Shown one piece after another: positions 8,190 to 16,331 of a stretch of 26,389 bases of DNA. The stretch's first letter is position 1. Each line of letters begins with the position of its first letter. The notes under the pieces are model-generated. The model made no database searches. It was not told where the DNA came from and saw only the letters and a list, made by a program, of their open reading frames with translations. The DNA comes from JABFRJ01 sp031365465 (lineage in GTDB: Bacteria; Pseudomonadota; Alphaproteobacteria; Rhizobiales; Hyphomicrobiaceae), in the NCBI GenBank assembly GCA_031365465.1, contig JANLYD010000339.1, positions 1 to 26,389 on the forward strand, given 5' to 3'. A program made the translations under genes and the position numbers.

Positions 8190-8362
8190 GGAAAAAAACT
8201 CCAATGCAATATCAAGAGGAATATGCAGCCATGAACTGACCAAAAAAGCAACGCGCCTACTGTTTAAAATATGAGCAGCGACGACGATTCTTATGACCTC
8301 TTTTCTTTTTCCGCGCAACTTATGCGAAATACAATCGCGCAAGTTGCGTGTTCCGCATCTGC

Positions 8363-8695
8363 TCAGTGAACATTCATTTTGGACAGCAAGTTGAGCACGA
8401 TAACTCCGGACACGATCAAGCCCATCCCGGCAAGGCCGGCGAGGTCGGGACGCTGTCCGTAGAGAATCCATGCGGTCAGAGTGATGAGAACGATGCCGCC
8501 GCCAGCCCAGATCGCATAGGCGATGCCGACGGGGATACGTTCGACCACCAGCGACAAGCAGTAAAACGCCACGCCGTAGCCAAGGACAACCACGATAGAC
8601 GGCCCAAGCCTGCTAAAGCCCTGCGTCGCCTTCATCGCGCTGGTGCCGACAACCTCACCGACGATGGCAAAAAACAAAATCAGATAGGGTGGCAT
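8363..8695 (-). CDS. Small multidrug resistance (SMR) efflux protein, EmrE type
   Basis: A 110-residue inner-membrane protein with four predicted helices (about 2-22, 31-51, 57-77, 85-105). As remembered, E. coli EmrE is also 110 residues. Glu14, the proton and substrate site, and Tyr60 and Trp63 of the binding pocket fall at the same numbers as in EmrE, inside the segments VGEVVGT and AYAIWAGGGIVLI. This makes a proton-coupled exporter of quaternary ammonium or cationic compounds likely. Guanidinium-specific (Gdx/SugE) relatives usually show a different pattern around Trp63. The ATG at 8695 has AAGG close upstream. It lies between glyA and the LysR gene on the same strand. Confidence 0.92.
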   Translation of the reverse strand: MPPYLILFFAIVGEVVGTSAMKATQGFSRLGPSIVVVLGYGVAFYCLSLVVERIPVGIAYAIWAGGGIVLITLTAWILYGQRPDLAGLAGMGLIVSGVIVLNLLSKMNVH

Positions 8696-8734
8696 GGGGC
8701 CTTAGCGCATTTGCGTAACCCAACGAATTCACTT

Positions 8735-10048
8735 TCAGATCGACTCACCGCCGTAGATCGGGAACCGCCGGCACAGCGCGATCGCCCGTTCTTTGACGGC
8801 ATGCTCGACCTGCCCGTCGCCGGCATCGCCGTTCTTGGAAACGCCATCGAGCACTTCGACGATCATCTGGCCGACTTCGCGGAATTCAGCGACGCCGAAG
8901 CCGCGCGTCGTGCCGGCGGGCGTTCCAAGGCGGATACCCGACGTGACGAAGGGTTTGGCGGGGTCGAAGGGGACGCCGTTCTTGTTGCAGGTAATGTGGG
9001 CGCGGCCGAGGGCAATTTCGCTCGCTTTGCCGGTCACGTTCTTCGGCCGCAGGTCGACCAGCAGCAGATGATTGTCGGTGCCGCCGGTGACGATGTCATA
9101 GCCACCCGCCTTGATCGTTTCCGCCAGTGCGCGGGCGTTCTCGACGACGGCGTGCGCATAGGTTTTGAACTCCGGCTGCAACGCTTCTTTGAACGCCACC
9201 GCCTTGGCGGCGATCACGTGCATCAACGGGCCGCCCTGAAGTCCCGGAAAGACCGCTGAATTGACCTTCTTGGCGATATCCTCGTCGTTGGTGAGGATCA
9301 TGCCGCCGCGCGGGCCACGGAGCGACTTGTGGGTGGTCGTGGTGACGACGTGGGCATGCTCGATCGGCGAGGGATGGGCGCCGCCGGCGACGAGACCGGC
9401 GATGTGGGCCATATCGACCATCAGATAGGCGCCGATGCTGTCGGCGATCTTGCGGAAGCGCGCGAAATCCCATGTGCGCGAATAGGCGGTGCCCCCGGCG
9501 ATGATCAGCTTCGGCTTGTTGGCGAGCGCGATCTTTTCGACCTCATCCATGTCGATGCGCTGGGTGTCGCGGCGCACGCCATAGGGAACGACCTTGAACC
9601 ATTTGCCGCTCATGTTGACGGGCGAGCCATGCGTCAGATGGCCACCGGAATTCAGATCCAAACCCATGAACGTGTCGCCAGGCTGAAGCAGCGCCAGGAA
9701 GACGGCTTGGTTCATCTGGCTGCCGGAGTTCGGCTGCACGTTGGCGAATTTGCAGCCGAACAGTTGCTTCGCGCGTTCGATGGCCAGCATTTCGGCCTGA
9801 TCGACGAACTGGCATCCACCATAGTAGCGCTTGCCGGGATAGCCCTCGGCGTACTTGTTGGTCATGACCGAGCCGGCAGCTTCCAGAACGGCGCGCGACA
9901 CGATGTTCTCGGACGCGATCAACTCGATCTCGTGCCGTTGGCGATCCAACTCGCGAGTAATGGTACCGAACAGCTCGGGATCCGCTTCCGCGAGGCTGGC
10001 GGCAAAAAATGCGGATTGGGCGCTGGTGCGCGCTTTTGCAGACAACAT
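8735..10048 (-). CDS. glyA: Serine hydroxymethyltransferase
   Basis: GlyA interconverts serine and glycine with transfer of a one-carbon unit to tetrahydrofolate, using PLP. The 437-residue product carries the complete fold-type I signature: the N-terminal IELIASENIVS, TNKYAEGYPGKRYYGG (63-78), and the PLP lysine Lys241 in TTTTHKSLRGPRGG. The C-terminal TSGIRLGTPAGTTRG is also intact. The ATG at 10048 has GAGG five bases upstream; an in-frame start at 10144 adds a Cys/Arg-rich segment unlike the family. It supplies glycine and one-carbon units for purine synthesis, which also involves purE and purK further along. Confidence 0.97.
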   Translation of the reverse strand: MLSAKARTSAQSAFFAASLAEADPELFGTITRELDRQRHEIELIASENIVSRAVLEAAGSVMTNKYAEGYPGKRYYGGCQFVDQAEMLAIERAKQLFGCKFANVQPNSGSQMNQAVFLALLQPGDTFMGLDLNSGGHLTHGSPVNMSGKWFKVVPYGVRRDTQRIDMDEVEKIALANKPKLIIAGGTAYSRTWDFARFRKIADSIGAYLMVDMAHIAGLVAGGAHPSPIEHAHVVTTTTHKSLRGPRGGMILTNDEDIAKKVNSAVFPGLQGGPLMHVIAAKAVAFKEALQPEFKTYAHAVVENARALAETIKAGGYDIVTGGTDNHLLLVDLRPKNVTGKASEIALGRAHITCNKNGVPFDPAKPFVTSGIRLGTPAGTTRGFGVAEFREVGQMIVEVLDGVSKNGDAGDGQVEHAVKERAIALCRRFPIYGGESI

Positions 10049-10127
10049 GAAGGCCTCGCGGGGCAGGTGGTAAAGCGTGCGCGGCAGATAGCACGCACAC
10101 CGGCACACCCACAACCCGTGCCGATCG

Positions 10128-10155
10128 CGTCGCCTTTGCGACATAAGAGGCGACG
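10128..10155 (-). other. Hairpin between the DUF2945 gene and glyA
   Basis: A perfect 7-bp inverted repeat (CGTCGCC at 10128-10134, GGCGACG at 10149-10155) with a 14-base loop. It lies just downstream of the DUF2945 stop and upstream of glyA on the same strand. There is no T run, so it is a weak candidate for a terminator or a leader structure. Confidence 0.25.
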
Positions 10156-10172
10156 TCCAAGCGGCGTGAGCG

Positions 10173-10382
10173 CTAGTCCTTTTTCAGCGCCTTGGCCTTG
10201 TGGGCGGCTTTCGCGCCCGTCTTGCTGCTTTCCACCAGATACTCAGGATTGTCCGGACTGGCCTTGACCGCATGCCCCTTGATTTGTGTCGGCTCCGTCA
10301 GCTTCTTGACGACCTTGCCCTGGGTCTCGCCTTGCGACGTATTCCAACGGACGCGATCGCCTGGTTTTGGTGTCGTGGCCAC
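10173..10382 (-). CDS. Small DUF2945 (Hva1/Tudor-like) protein
   Basis: A 69-residue basic protein. Seen: GDRVRWNTSQGETQGKVVKK (residues 8-27), then TQIKGHAVKASPDNPEYLVES and a Lys/Ala-rich tail. This is the compact SH3/Tudor-like DUF2945 (HVA1) pattern of short bacterial proteins of unknown function. The start is a GTG at 10382 with a strong AGGAG six bases upstream; the ATG-initiated frame beginning at 10664 runs through the murA 3' end and is rejected. The Lys-rich tail would allow nucleic-acid contact, which is inference. It lies downstream of the MurA-type gene and upstream of glyA on the same strand. Confidence 0.8.
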   Translation of the reverse strand: MATTPKPGDRVRWNTSQGETQGKVVKKLTEPTQIKGHAVKASPDNPEYLVESSKTGAKAAHKAKALKKD

Positions 10383-10461
10383 TGTGTGCTCCTGTCGACG
10401 GTGTACGTTAGATAAGAGCAATACGCGGAAGTTGGACGCGGGTTGCAGGCGCGAGCCGAAC

Positions 10462-11769
10462 TCACCGCGCTGGAATGCGCTTGATGCTGGCGCCGAGTGC
10501 GTTGAGGCGTTCGTCGATGCGCTCATAGCCGCGCTCGATCTGTTGGGCATTGTTGATGGTGGACGTGCCTTCTGCGCAGAGGGCTGCCAGCAGCATCGCC
10601 ATGCCGGCGCGGATGTCGGGGCTTTCGACGCGGCCTGAGCGCAGCTTGCTCGGGCCGGCGACAATGGCGCGGTGGGGATCGCAAAGCACGATGCGGGCGC
10701 CCATGCTGATCAGCTTGTCGACGAAGAACATGCGGCTTTCAAACATTTTTTCAAACATCAGGATGACGCCGTCGCACTGGGTGGCCGTGACGATGGCGAT
10801 CGACATGACGTCGGCGGGGAAGGCCGGCCAGGGCTGATCCTCGAGCTTTGGAATGTGGCCGCCGAGATCTTCCTTGATGCGGCGCGATTGCTCGGCCGGC
10901 ACGATGAGGTCGTCGCCGACGATGTGGGCGACGATGCCGAGGCGGTCGAAGCCCATGAGAGTTGAACGCAGATGCTCGACGCCGGCGTTCTTGATGGTCA
11001 GTCTTGACCGGGTGACGGCTGCCAGACCGATCAGCGAGCCGACTTCGATGTGGTCGGGGCCGATGCGGAAGCGCGCGCCACCCAGCTTGCGGCCGCCCTC
11101 GATGATCATGGTGTTGGTGCCGATGCCGTCGATCTTGGAGCCGAGCGCGACGAGAAAGTTAGCCAAATCCTGCACATGCGGTTCGGAGGCGGCGTTTCGC
11201 AACACGGTGGTGCCTTCGGCGACGACGGCGGCGCAGAGCGCGTTTTCGGTCGCGGTGACGCTGGGTTCGTCGAGGAAAACGTCCGCTCCGCGCAGCTTGT
11301 CGGCCTTGAACTCGTAGTTGCGGTCGGCCGATACAGTGGCGCCGAGCTGCTGCAGCGCAAGAAAATGCGTGTCGACGCGGCGGCGGCCGATGACGTCGCC
11401 GCCGGGGGGCGGGAGGACGACGTGGCCTGCACGGGCCAGCAGTGGCCCAGCGAGCAGGATCGACGCACGGATCTTCGCGCAAAGATCGGGGTCGAGATCG
11501 ACCGCACGAACGTTTTTGGCGGTGATTGTCAGCTCGTTGTTGCCTGTCCAAGCCGCCTCCGCGCCGACCGAGCGCACGAGATCGACCAGCGTTTCGGTGT
11601 CGCGAATGCGGGGCACGTTTTCGAGAATGACCGTTTCGGCGGTCAACAAGGCGGCGGCAATGATCGGCAACGCGGCATTCTTGTTGCCGCCGGGTTCGAT
11701 CGTGCCAGAGAGCCTACGCCCGCCTTCGACGACGTAACGCACACTCTCGCGAGGATCTGCAGCGGCCAT
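10462..11769 (-). CDS. murA: UDP-N-acetylglucosamine 1-carboxyvinyltransferase (MurA type) with Cys-to-Asp active site
   Basis: MurA transfers enolpyruvate from PEP to UDP-GlcNAc, the first committed step of peptidoglycan synthesis, in the cytosol. The 435-residue length fits. Seen: the substrate-binding Lys30-Asn31 in GGNKNAALPI (Lys22-Asn23 in E. coli), RASILLAGPLLAR (101-113), and the catalytic loop PPGGDVIGRRRVD. In that loop Asp125 sits where E. coli MurA has Cys115, the residue alkylated by fosfomycin; Arg130 matches Arg120. Asp variants are known to be catalytically active and fosfomycin-insensitive, as in mycobacteria and chlamydiae. Whether this is the only MurA or a paralogue cannot be told from the window. 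The ATG at 11769 opens the conserved N-terminus. The divergent neighbour is the H1-like gene. Confidence 0.93.
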   Translation of the reverse strand: MAAADPRESVRYVVEGGRRLSGTIEPGGNKNAALPIIAAALLTAETVILENVPRIRDTETLVDLVRSVGAEAAWTGNNELTITAKNVRAVDLDPDLCAKIRASILLAGPLLARAGHVVLPPPGGDVIGRRRVDTHFLALQQLGATVSADRNYEFKADKLRGADVFLDEPSVTATENALCAAVVAEGTTVLRNAASEPHVQDLANFLVALGSKIDGIGTNTMIIEGGRKLGGARFRIGPDHIEVGSLIGLAAVTRSRLTIKNAGVEHLRSTLMGFDRLGIVAHIVGDDLIVPAEQSRRIKEDLGGHIPKLEDQPWPAFPADVMSIAIVTATQCDGVILMFEKMFESRMFFVDKLISMGARIVLCDPHRAIVAGPSKLRSGRVESPDIRAGMAMLLAALCAEGTSTINNAQQIERGYERIDERLNALGASIKRIPAR

Positions 11770-12061
11770 TCGAAACCTCGTATTGCTATGCCGCAGTGCC
11801 TATATGTTGGCAGACGCGGCGCGGGGTGATAGCACCCGCGTGATGGATGTCGAGACGATCGGTGAGACCGTAAGCGACTCGGAAATCAATGCAATGGCAT
11901 GTTGCAAATCAAAGGCATGATGGCGAGGGCGAAATGCGTTCGGCGGATCGCTATGCCATATTTTCTCAACTTCTCGTGTGTTACCGGCGACGCGCGGCTT
12001 TGCCATGAGGCATGCACCTACGTTGGCGTCACACCTTCTCCTGCGACCAAAAGGGGTCTAA

Positions 12062-12559
12062 ATGTCGAAATCATCTAAACAACCGAAATACAGCAAATCG
12101 GTCGCAGACAAAGCCTCCAAGGCGCTTCTGCTGGCGACCGAAAAAAAGGTGAAGCGGACCTCGGCGGCTGACAAGGTCGTAGCTGGGAAAACTGTCGCTC
12201 AGAAGGCCGTGGCCCCGAAAATTTTGGCTCAGAAAACCGTGGCCGAGAAAATCTCGGCAGCAAAATCCGTTGGCGCCAAGGCCGTCATGCCCGCCGATCA
12301 TGCGCCATCCAAGCCGCGCGGCCGTAAGGCTAATGGTGCTGCAGCGAAGGCTGAGACATCGCACATGGCCGGCGCGCCTGCGAAAGCACATGCCCCGGCA
12401 CCAATGAATGACACGGTGCCTGAGGCACCCGCAGCGAGCGACGGCGAGGGGTTCACGTCGGCTGTGAGTTCGGCGATCGAGATGCAGCGGCAGTTCGCGG
12501 CGGCACTGATGTTCACGCCGTGGGCATTCACGCCTTGGGGGATGGCGCGCAAGGACTGA
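12062..12559 (+). CDS. Histone-H1-like Lys/Ala repeat protein with FTPW tail
   Basis: A 165-residue protein of low complexity. Residues 36-75 form eight consecutive pentapeptides in perfect register, each with Lys in the third position and mostly Val or Leu in the fifth: ADKVV, AGKTV, AQKAV, APKIL, AQKTV, AEKIS, AAKSV, GAKAV. A basic KPRGRK patch (84-89) and an Ala/Pro-rich linker follow. The C-terminus ends in a short amphipathic helix (SSAIEMQRQFAAALM) and an aromatic tandem FTPWAFTPWG (151-160). The basic repeat resembles bacterial H1-like DNA-binding proteins and the tail of PhaF-type phasins. The helix plus FTPW end could anchor it to a partner or granule; both are inference. The ribosome site AGGGG lies five bases before the ATG. 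Confidence 0.75.
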   Translation: MSKSSKQPKYSKSVADKASKALLLATEKKVKRTSAADKVVAGKTVAQKAVAPKILAQKTVAEKISAAKSVGAKAVMPADHAPSKPRGRKANGAAAKAETSHMAGAPAKAHAPAPMNDTVPEAPAASDGEGFTSAVSSAIEMQRQFAAALMFTPWAFTPWGMARKD

Positions 12560-12586
12560 GTGAGGGTCGAAACAGGAGGTATCGCG

Positions 12587-13237
12587 TCAGATACGCGTGA
12601 ACTTGGCCATGGCTTCACGGAACGACAAGCCGGCGCGCAAATCGGCTTCGGCAGCGTGATCGTCGGTTGTGTATTGCGCCGCGAGAGTGGCGACGCGCTC
12701 GGCATGCTCCGCCGGTACGACCACCACACCTGAACCATCGGCGACGACGATGTCGCCGGCACGCACCCGAACGCCCCCGCACCGGATCGGCTCGTTCAAG
12801 TCGGCAAGCTGCAGGCGCGTCCTGCCCGTCAGCGGCGTCATGTGGCGGGCGAACACCGGCAGACGGTGCTCCAGCATCTCTTCGCGATCGCGGACGCCGC
12901 CGTCGACGACCAGTCCGCCAATTCCTTTCACGGTCGCCGCAAGCGTAGCTAGGCCGCCCCATGTCGAGATGGCGTGGCCGCCCATGTCGACGACGATGAC
13001 TGTGCCGCGCGCGGCAGCATCGATCATGTGCCCAACCTTGAAGTCGGCACTTGTGTAATCACCGCGCACACCCACGACGTGGCGAACCGTGACGGCGCGG
13101 CCAACGGCCCGCGTGCCCGGCACGATCTGGCCGAGGCCCTGGCACACGCCTTCGAATCCGACGTCGTCGAGGGCGTTGGCAATGGTAGGCGTCGCGAGCG
13201 ATGCGAACGCCGCCAAAGTCGGGTCGTCGGCAGCCAT
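12587..13237 (-). CDS. RraA-like aldolase (HMG/CHA aldolase or oxaloacetate decarboxylase family)
   Basis: A 216-residue RraA-like protein. Seen: the Gly-rich phosphate- or anion-binding stretch VVDMGGHAISTWGG (82-95) and the signature GIGGLVVDGGVRDREE, with Arg116 and Asp117 in the positions used for substrate and metal binding in 4-hydroxy-4-methyl-2-oxoglutarate aldolase. Enzymes of this family cleave or decarboxylate 2-oxo acids with a divalent metal. True RraA, the RNase E inhibitor, is shorter and lacks this context, so a metabolic role is favoured. The start follows the aminotransferase stop by 11 bases, and its AAGGA ribosome site overlaps that stop (TAAGGA). Translational coupling with the aminotransferase is likely. 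Confidence 0.87.
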   Translation of the reverse strand: MAADDPTLAAFASLATPTIANALDDVGFEGVCQGLGQIVPGTRAVGRAVTVRHVVGVRGDYTSADFKVGHMIDAAARGTVIVVDMGGHAISTWGGLATLAATVKGIGGLVVDGGVRDREEMLEHRLPVFARHMTPLTGRTRLQLADLNEPIRCGGVRVRAGDIVVADGSGVVVVPAEHAERVATLAAQYTTDDHAAEADLRAGLSFREAMAKFTRI

Positions 13238-13248
13238 GCGAAGTGTCC

Positions 13249-14445
13249 TTATTGCGAGTTCTGCGTGATCCAGCGGGACAGACGCTGCATGGCGTCCTGC
13301 AATTGCTCGGGCGAACGCAGGAAACAGACACGGAAATACGGGTCCGCGCCGTCGCCGAATGCGGTGCCGGGGGCGAGGCCGACGTTGGCTTCGTCGATGA
13401 TGCGGAGCGCGGCGGCGAGACTGTCCGTCATCCCGTTGATGCCGAAGAACGCATAAAATGCACCGGCAGGGGCGACGTAGCTGACCGAGTTGAGCGGGGC
13501 CAAGGCCTTGGTGACGATCTCCAGCCCGGCGCGGGCGCGGGCAACCTGGCCGTCGACGAATGTGTCGCCATCGTTGAGCGCGGCGATGGCACCGCGTTGC
13601 ATGAAGGGCGCGACGCCGGAGGTGTTGTACTGCACGAGGTTTTCGATGACTTGGCCGAGCGCCACTGGCGCCTGCAGCCAGCCGATGCGCCAGCCGGTCA
13701 TGGCCCAGTTCTTGGAGAACGTCTGGGCGAACAGCACACGATCGTCAGGCTCGATCAGATGCTGGAGGCTGGGGGCGAGGATGCTGTCGCCAAAATAGAA
13801 GCGGCCATAAATCTCATCGGCAATGATCCACAGACCATGCTTGCGCGTGAAGGCGAGAATGGTTGCGAGGTCTTGCTGGCTGGCGGTCCACCCGCTGGGA
13901 TTGGCGGGCGAATTGATGACGATGGCGCGCGTGCGCGGCGTGACGGCGGCGAACAGCCGATCGAGGTCGAGCTGCCAGCCGTCCGCTTCGAGCCGCATGG
14001 GAACGGAGACGGTCTTTGCGCCGGTAGTTTCGACAGCGCCCCGGAAGTTGGGCCAGCTCGGCGTAGGTACGATGACTTCGTCGCCAGCACCGACCGTCAT
14101 CTGGAAGGCAAGCTGGATCGCCTGCATGCCCCCGCCCGTGACGAAGAAATTCTCCGGCGAAAACGGACGCTTGTAATGGCGCGTGTGATACGCGGCGAGC
14201 GCTTCACGCAACGGCGGCAGACCGCGCTGATAGGTATAGAACGTGTCGCCGCCGAGCAGCGCCTTGCTGGCCGCGTCGGCGATGAACGGCGGCGTCGGCA
14301 GATCGCCCTCGCCGGCCCACAGCGGAATGAGACCGGGCTTGTTCCGGCCGTGATTGAAGACGGTGACGATGCGGCTCTCGGGCAGCGAAGCGGCCGACGG
14401 GCGCAGGGCTGCGATGAGTGAGTCTGGCGAAGTCGGTGCGGCCAT
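13249..14445 (-). CDS. PLP-dependent class I/II aminotransferase
   Basis: A 398-residue fold-type I aminotransferase of the AspC-like class I/II group. Seen: the coenzyme phosphate region TGGGMQAIQLAF (103-114), Asn183 in NSPANPSG, Asp210 in IADEIYG, the PLP lysine Lys245 in QTFSKNWAMTGWRIGW, and Arg253. All catalytic positions are present. It moves an amino group from an amino acid to a 2-oxo acid; the substrate cannot be read from motifs. The ATG at 14445 has GGGAG seven bases upstream. It sits 54 bases after purK and 11 before the RraA-like gene. An aminotransferase yielding a 2-oxo acid for an aldolase/decarboxylase is a sensible pairing but is inference. Confidence 0.92.
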   Translation of the reverse strand: MAAPTSPDSLIAALRPSAASLPESRIVTVFNHGRNKPGLIPLWAGEGDLPTPPFIADAASKALLGGDTFYTYQRGLPPLREALAAYHTRHYKRPFSPENFFVTGGGMQAIQLAFQMTVGAGDEVIVPTPSWPNFRGAVETTGAKTVSVPMRLEADGWQLDLDRLFAAVTPRTRAIVINSPANPSGWTASQQDLATILAFTRKHGLWIIADEIYGRFYFGDSILAPSLQHLIEPDDRVLFAQTFSKNWAMTGWRIGWLQAPVALGQVIENLVQYNTSGVAPFMQRGAIAALNDGDTFVDGQVARARAGLEIVTKALAPLNSVSYVAPAGAFYAFFGINGMTDSLAAALRIIDEANVGLAPGTAFGDGADPYFRVCFLRSPEQLQDAMQRLSRWITQNSQ

Positions 14446-14499
14446 AGCGGTTCTCCCAGGCGGTAGACTTAGCGATATCCAGCAGGCGACACAACGAGG

Positions 14500-15588
14500 C
14501 TACGTGCGGGGCTTGAGGCGCGTGACGTGGCCCATTTTGCGGCCGTCGCGGGCTTCGTGCTTGCCGTAGAGATGCAGGCAGCAGCCGGGTTCGGCGGCAA
14601 GTGTGGTCCAGGCGAGGGCATCCCGGCCGATGAGGTTGTCCATGACGGCGTCAGAATGACGGGCGGGACTGCCGAGCGGCCAGCCGGCAACGGCGCGCAT
14701 GTGGTTTTCGAACTGGCTGGTGGCACACGCGTCGATGGTCCAATGGCCGGAGTTGTGGACCCGCGGCGCGATCTCGTTGACGATCAGCCGACCTTCGGGC
14801 GGCACCTGGTCACCGAGATCGAACAGTTCAACCGCCAGCAACCCGACATAATCCAGCGCGCCGGCAATGCGGCGGGCAATAGCGTGCGCTTGCGCCTCCA
14901 ACTCGCGCGACAGCGACGAGGGCACCACGGAGTGACTGAGAATGCCGTCGCGATGGGTGTTTTCGGGCACGTCGTAGACGACGTCGCGGCCATCGGCGCC
15001 ACGGCAGATCAACACTGAGATCTCGCGCGTGAAGGTCAAGCGCCGTTCGAGGACCGCAGGGGCGCGGCCGATTTGCGCGAAGGCTGCGGCGGCGTCGGCG
15101 CCGGGTTCGATGGCCACCTGACCCTTGCCGTCGTAGCCGAACCGGCGCGTCTTGAGGATGGCGCGCTGGCCAGCGCGTGGCATGGCTGCGTGCAGTCCGC
15201 TCGCGTCGGCGATGGCCGTGAAGGGCGCGATGGCGATGCCGAGATCGGCGAGGAATGTCTTTTCGGCCAATCGGTCCTGCGCGACGGTGAGCGCCCTGGC
15301 GCCGGGGCGCACCGGAATTATCGCCGCCAAGTGACGGGCGGTGGCATCGGCCACGTTCTCGAACTCGTAGGTGACGACGGAGACGGTGCGGGCGAACGCT
15401 GAAAGTTTGTCCCAGTCGTCGTAGGCGCCGATTGTGGTGTGGGCTGCGACATCGCAGGCGGGGCCGGCGGCGTCAGCGTAGATGCTGGTCTTGAGGCCGA
15501 GGCGAGCGGCAGCCATGGCCAGCATGCGGCCGAGTTGCCCACTGCCGAGCACGCCGATGGTCGATCCGGGGGGCAGAGGAAACGGCAC
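14500..15588 (-). CDS. purK: 5-(carboxyamino)imidazole ribonucleotide synthase
   Basis: PurK is an ATP-grasp enzyme that makes N5-CAIR from AIR, bicarbonate and ATP in purine synthesis. Seen: the N-terminal GVLGSGQLGRM (12-22), the ATP-grasp loop RRFGYDGKGQ, and the signature NEIAPRVHNSGHWTIDAC near the C-terminus. The product is 362 residues from a GTG at 15588, the expected length. No in-frame ATG gives a suitable N-terminus, and the upstream frame lies inside purE. The ribosome site is weak (GAG eight bases before GTG). It starts 53 bases after purE and is probably co-transcribed with it. Confidence 0.95.
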   Translation of the reverse strand: MPFPLPPGSTIGVLGSGQLGRMLAMAAARLGLKTSIYADAAGPACDVAAHTTIGAYDDWDKLSAFARTVSVVTYEFENVADATARHLAAIIPVRPGARALTVAQDRLAEKTFLADLGIAIAPFTAIADASGLHAAMPRAGQRAILKTRRFGYDGKGQVAIEPGADAAAAFAQIGRAPAVLERRLTFTREISVLICRGADGRDVVYDVPENTHRDGILSHSVVPSSLSRELEAQAHAIARRIAGALDYVGLLAVELFDLGDQVPPEGRLIVNEIAPRVHNSGHWTIDACATSQFENHMRAVAGWPLGSPARHSDAVMDNLIGRDALAWTTLAAEPGCCLHLYGKHEARDGRKMGHVTRLKPRT

Positions 15589-15640
15589 GTGGCGATCTCG
15601 GTTGGGGTGACAGTTCGGTTCGTGCGGCTGGGCGCGCAGC

Positions 15641-16168
15641 TTACGGGCCTGAAGGAGGCGCGTCGGGAACGGAGACGGCTTGATCGCGGCGCATGGATTC
15701 GAGCTTGTCGGCGAGAACGGGATCTTGCAGCGAGAGGATCTGAGCGGCCAGCAACCCGGCGTTGGTGGCGCCTGCTTCCCCGATGGCCAGCGTGCCGACG
15801 GGAATGCCGGCCGGCATCTGCACAATGGACAGAAGGCTGTCTTGGCCGGACAGCGCCTTGGACTGCACGGGCACGCCCAGCACCGGCAGCGTGGTCATCG
15901 ATGCCGTCATGCCGGGCAGATGCGCTGCGCCACCGGCACCAGCGATGATGACCTGAAGGCCGCGCGCGCGGGCTGATTTCGCATAATCGTAGAGCCGGTC
16001 GGGCGTGCGATGGGCGGAAATAACTTTGCACTCGTGGGCGACGCCGAGCTTGTCCAAGGCGTCGGCGGCCTTCTTCATGGTCGGCCAATCGGACAGCGAG
16101 CCCATGATGATGCCGACGAGCGGTTGCGGCGATGGCTGGGCAGGCGGCGTGGACGGTGTTTTCGGCAT
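15641..16168 (-). CDS. purE: N5-CAIR mutase, class I PurE
   Basis: PurE converts the N5-CAIR made by PurK to 4-carboxy-AIR. The 175-residue product has the class I signatures: GIIMGSLSDWPTM (19-31), the active-site SAHRTPDR with His53, and AGAGGAAHLPGM. A Pro-rich stretch of about 16 residues precedes the conserved core. The ATG at 16168 lies close before the core; the open frame above it is unlike the family. It is followed by purK on the same strand and preceded by a YdcH gene, a common alphaproteobacterial order. Confidence 0.95.
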   Translation of the reverse strand: MPKTPSTPPAQPSPQPLVGIIMGSLSDWPTMKKAADALDKLGVAHECKVISAHRTPDRLYDYAKSARARGLQVIIAGAGGAAHLPGMTASMTTLPVLGVPVQSKALSGQDSLLSIVQMPAGIPVGTLAIGEAGATNAGLLAAQILSLQDPVLADKLESMRRDQAVSVPDAPPSGP

Positions 16169-16331
16169 GGGGCACTCGGAAACGCCGTCGCGATGGTGCG
16201 CTGCGGCGAGAAGGGAGGTTGCCGAGATCCTTAGAAGCGGGGGCGTTCCGGTGCAAGCGTGAATGGTGAGCGTGGTGATCGTCGTGCCCGTTGGCCCGCA
16301 AGCAACGGCAACAGACCGCCTGTCGCCCAAG

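Noticed and set aside
10049..10172. A glycine or SAM riboswitch ahead of glyA
   Set aside because: Only one simple hairpin is visible; none of the conserved aptamer sequences or paired glycine domains can be seen.
11800..12006. A 68-codon minus-strand frame in the murA / H1-like gap
   Set aside because: No ribosome site, no domain, and it covers the space needed for two divergent promoters.
13201..14421. A 406-codon plus-strand frame
   Set aside because: It mirrors the aminotransferase gene, whose PLP motifs are complete; high GC creates long antisense frames.
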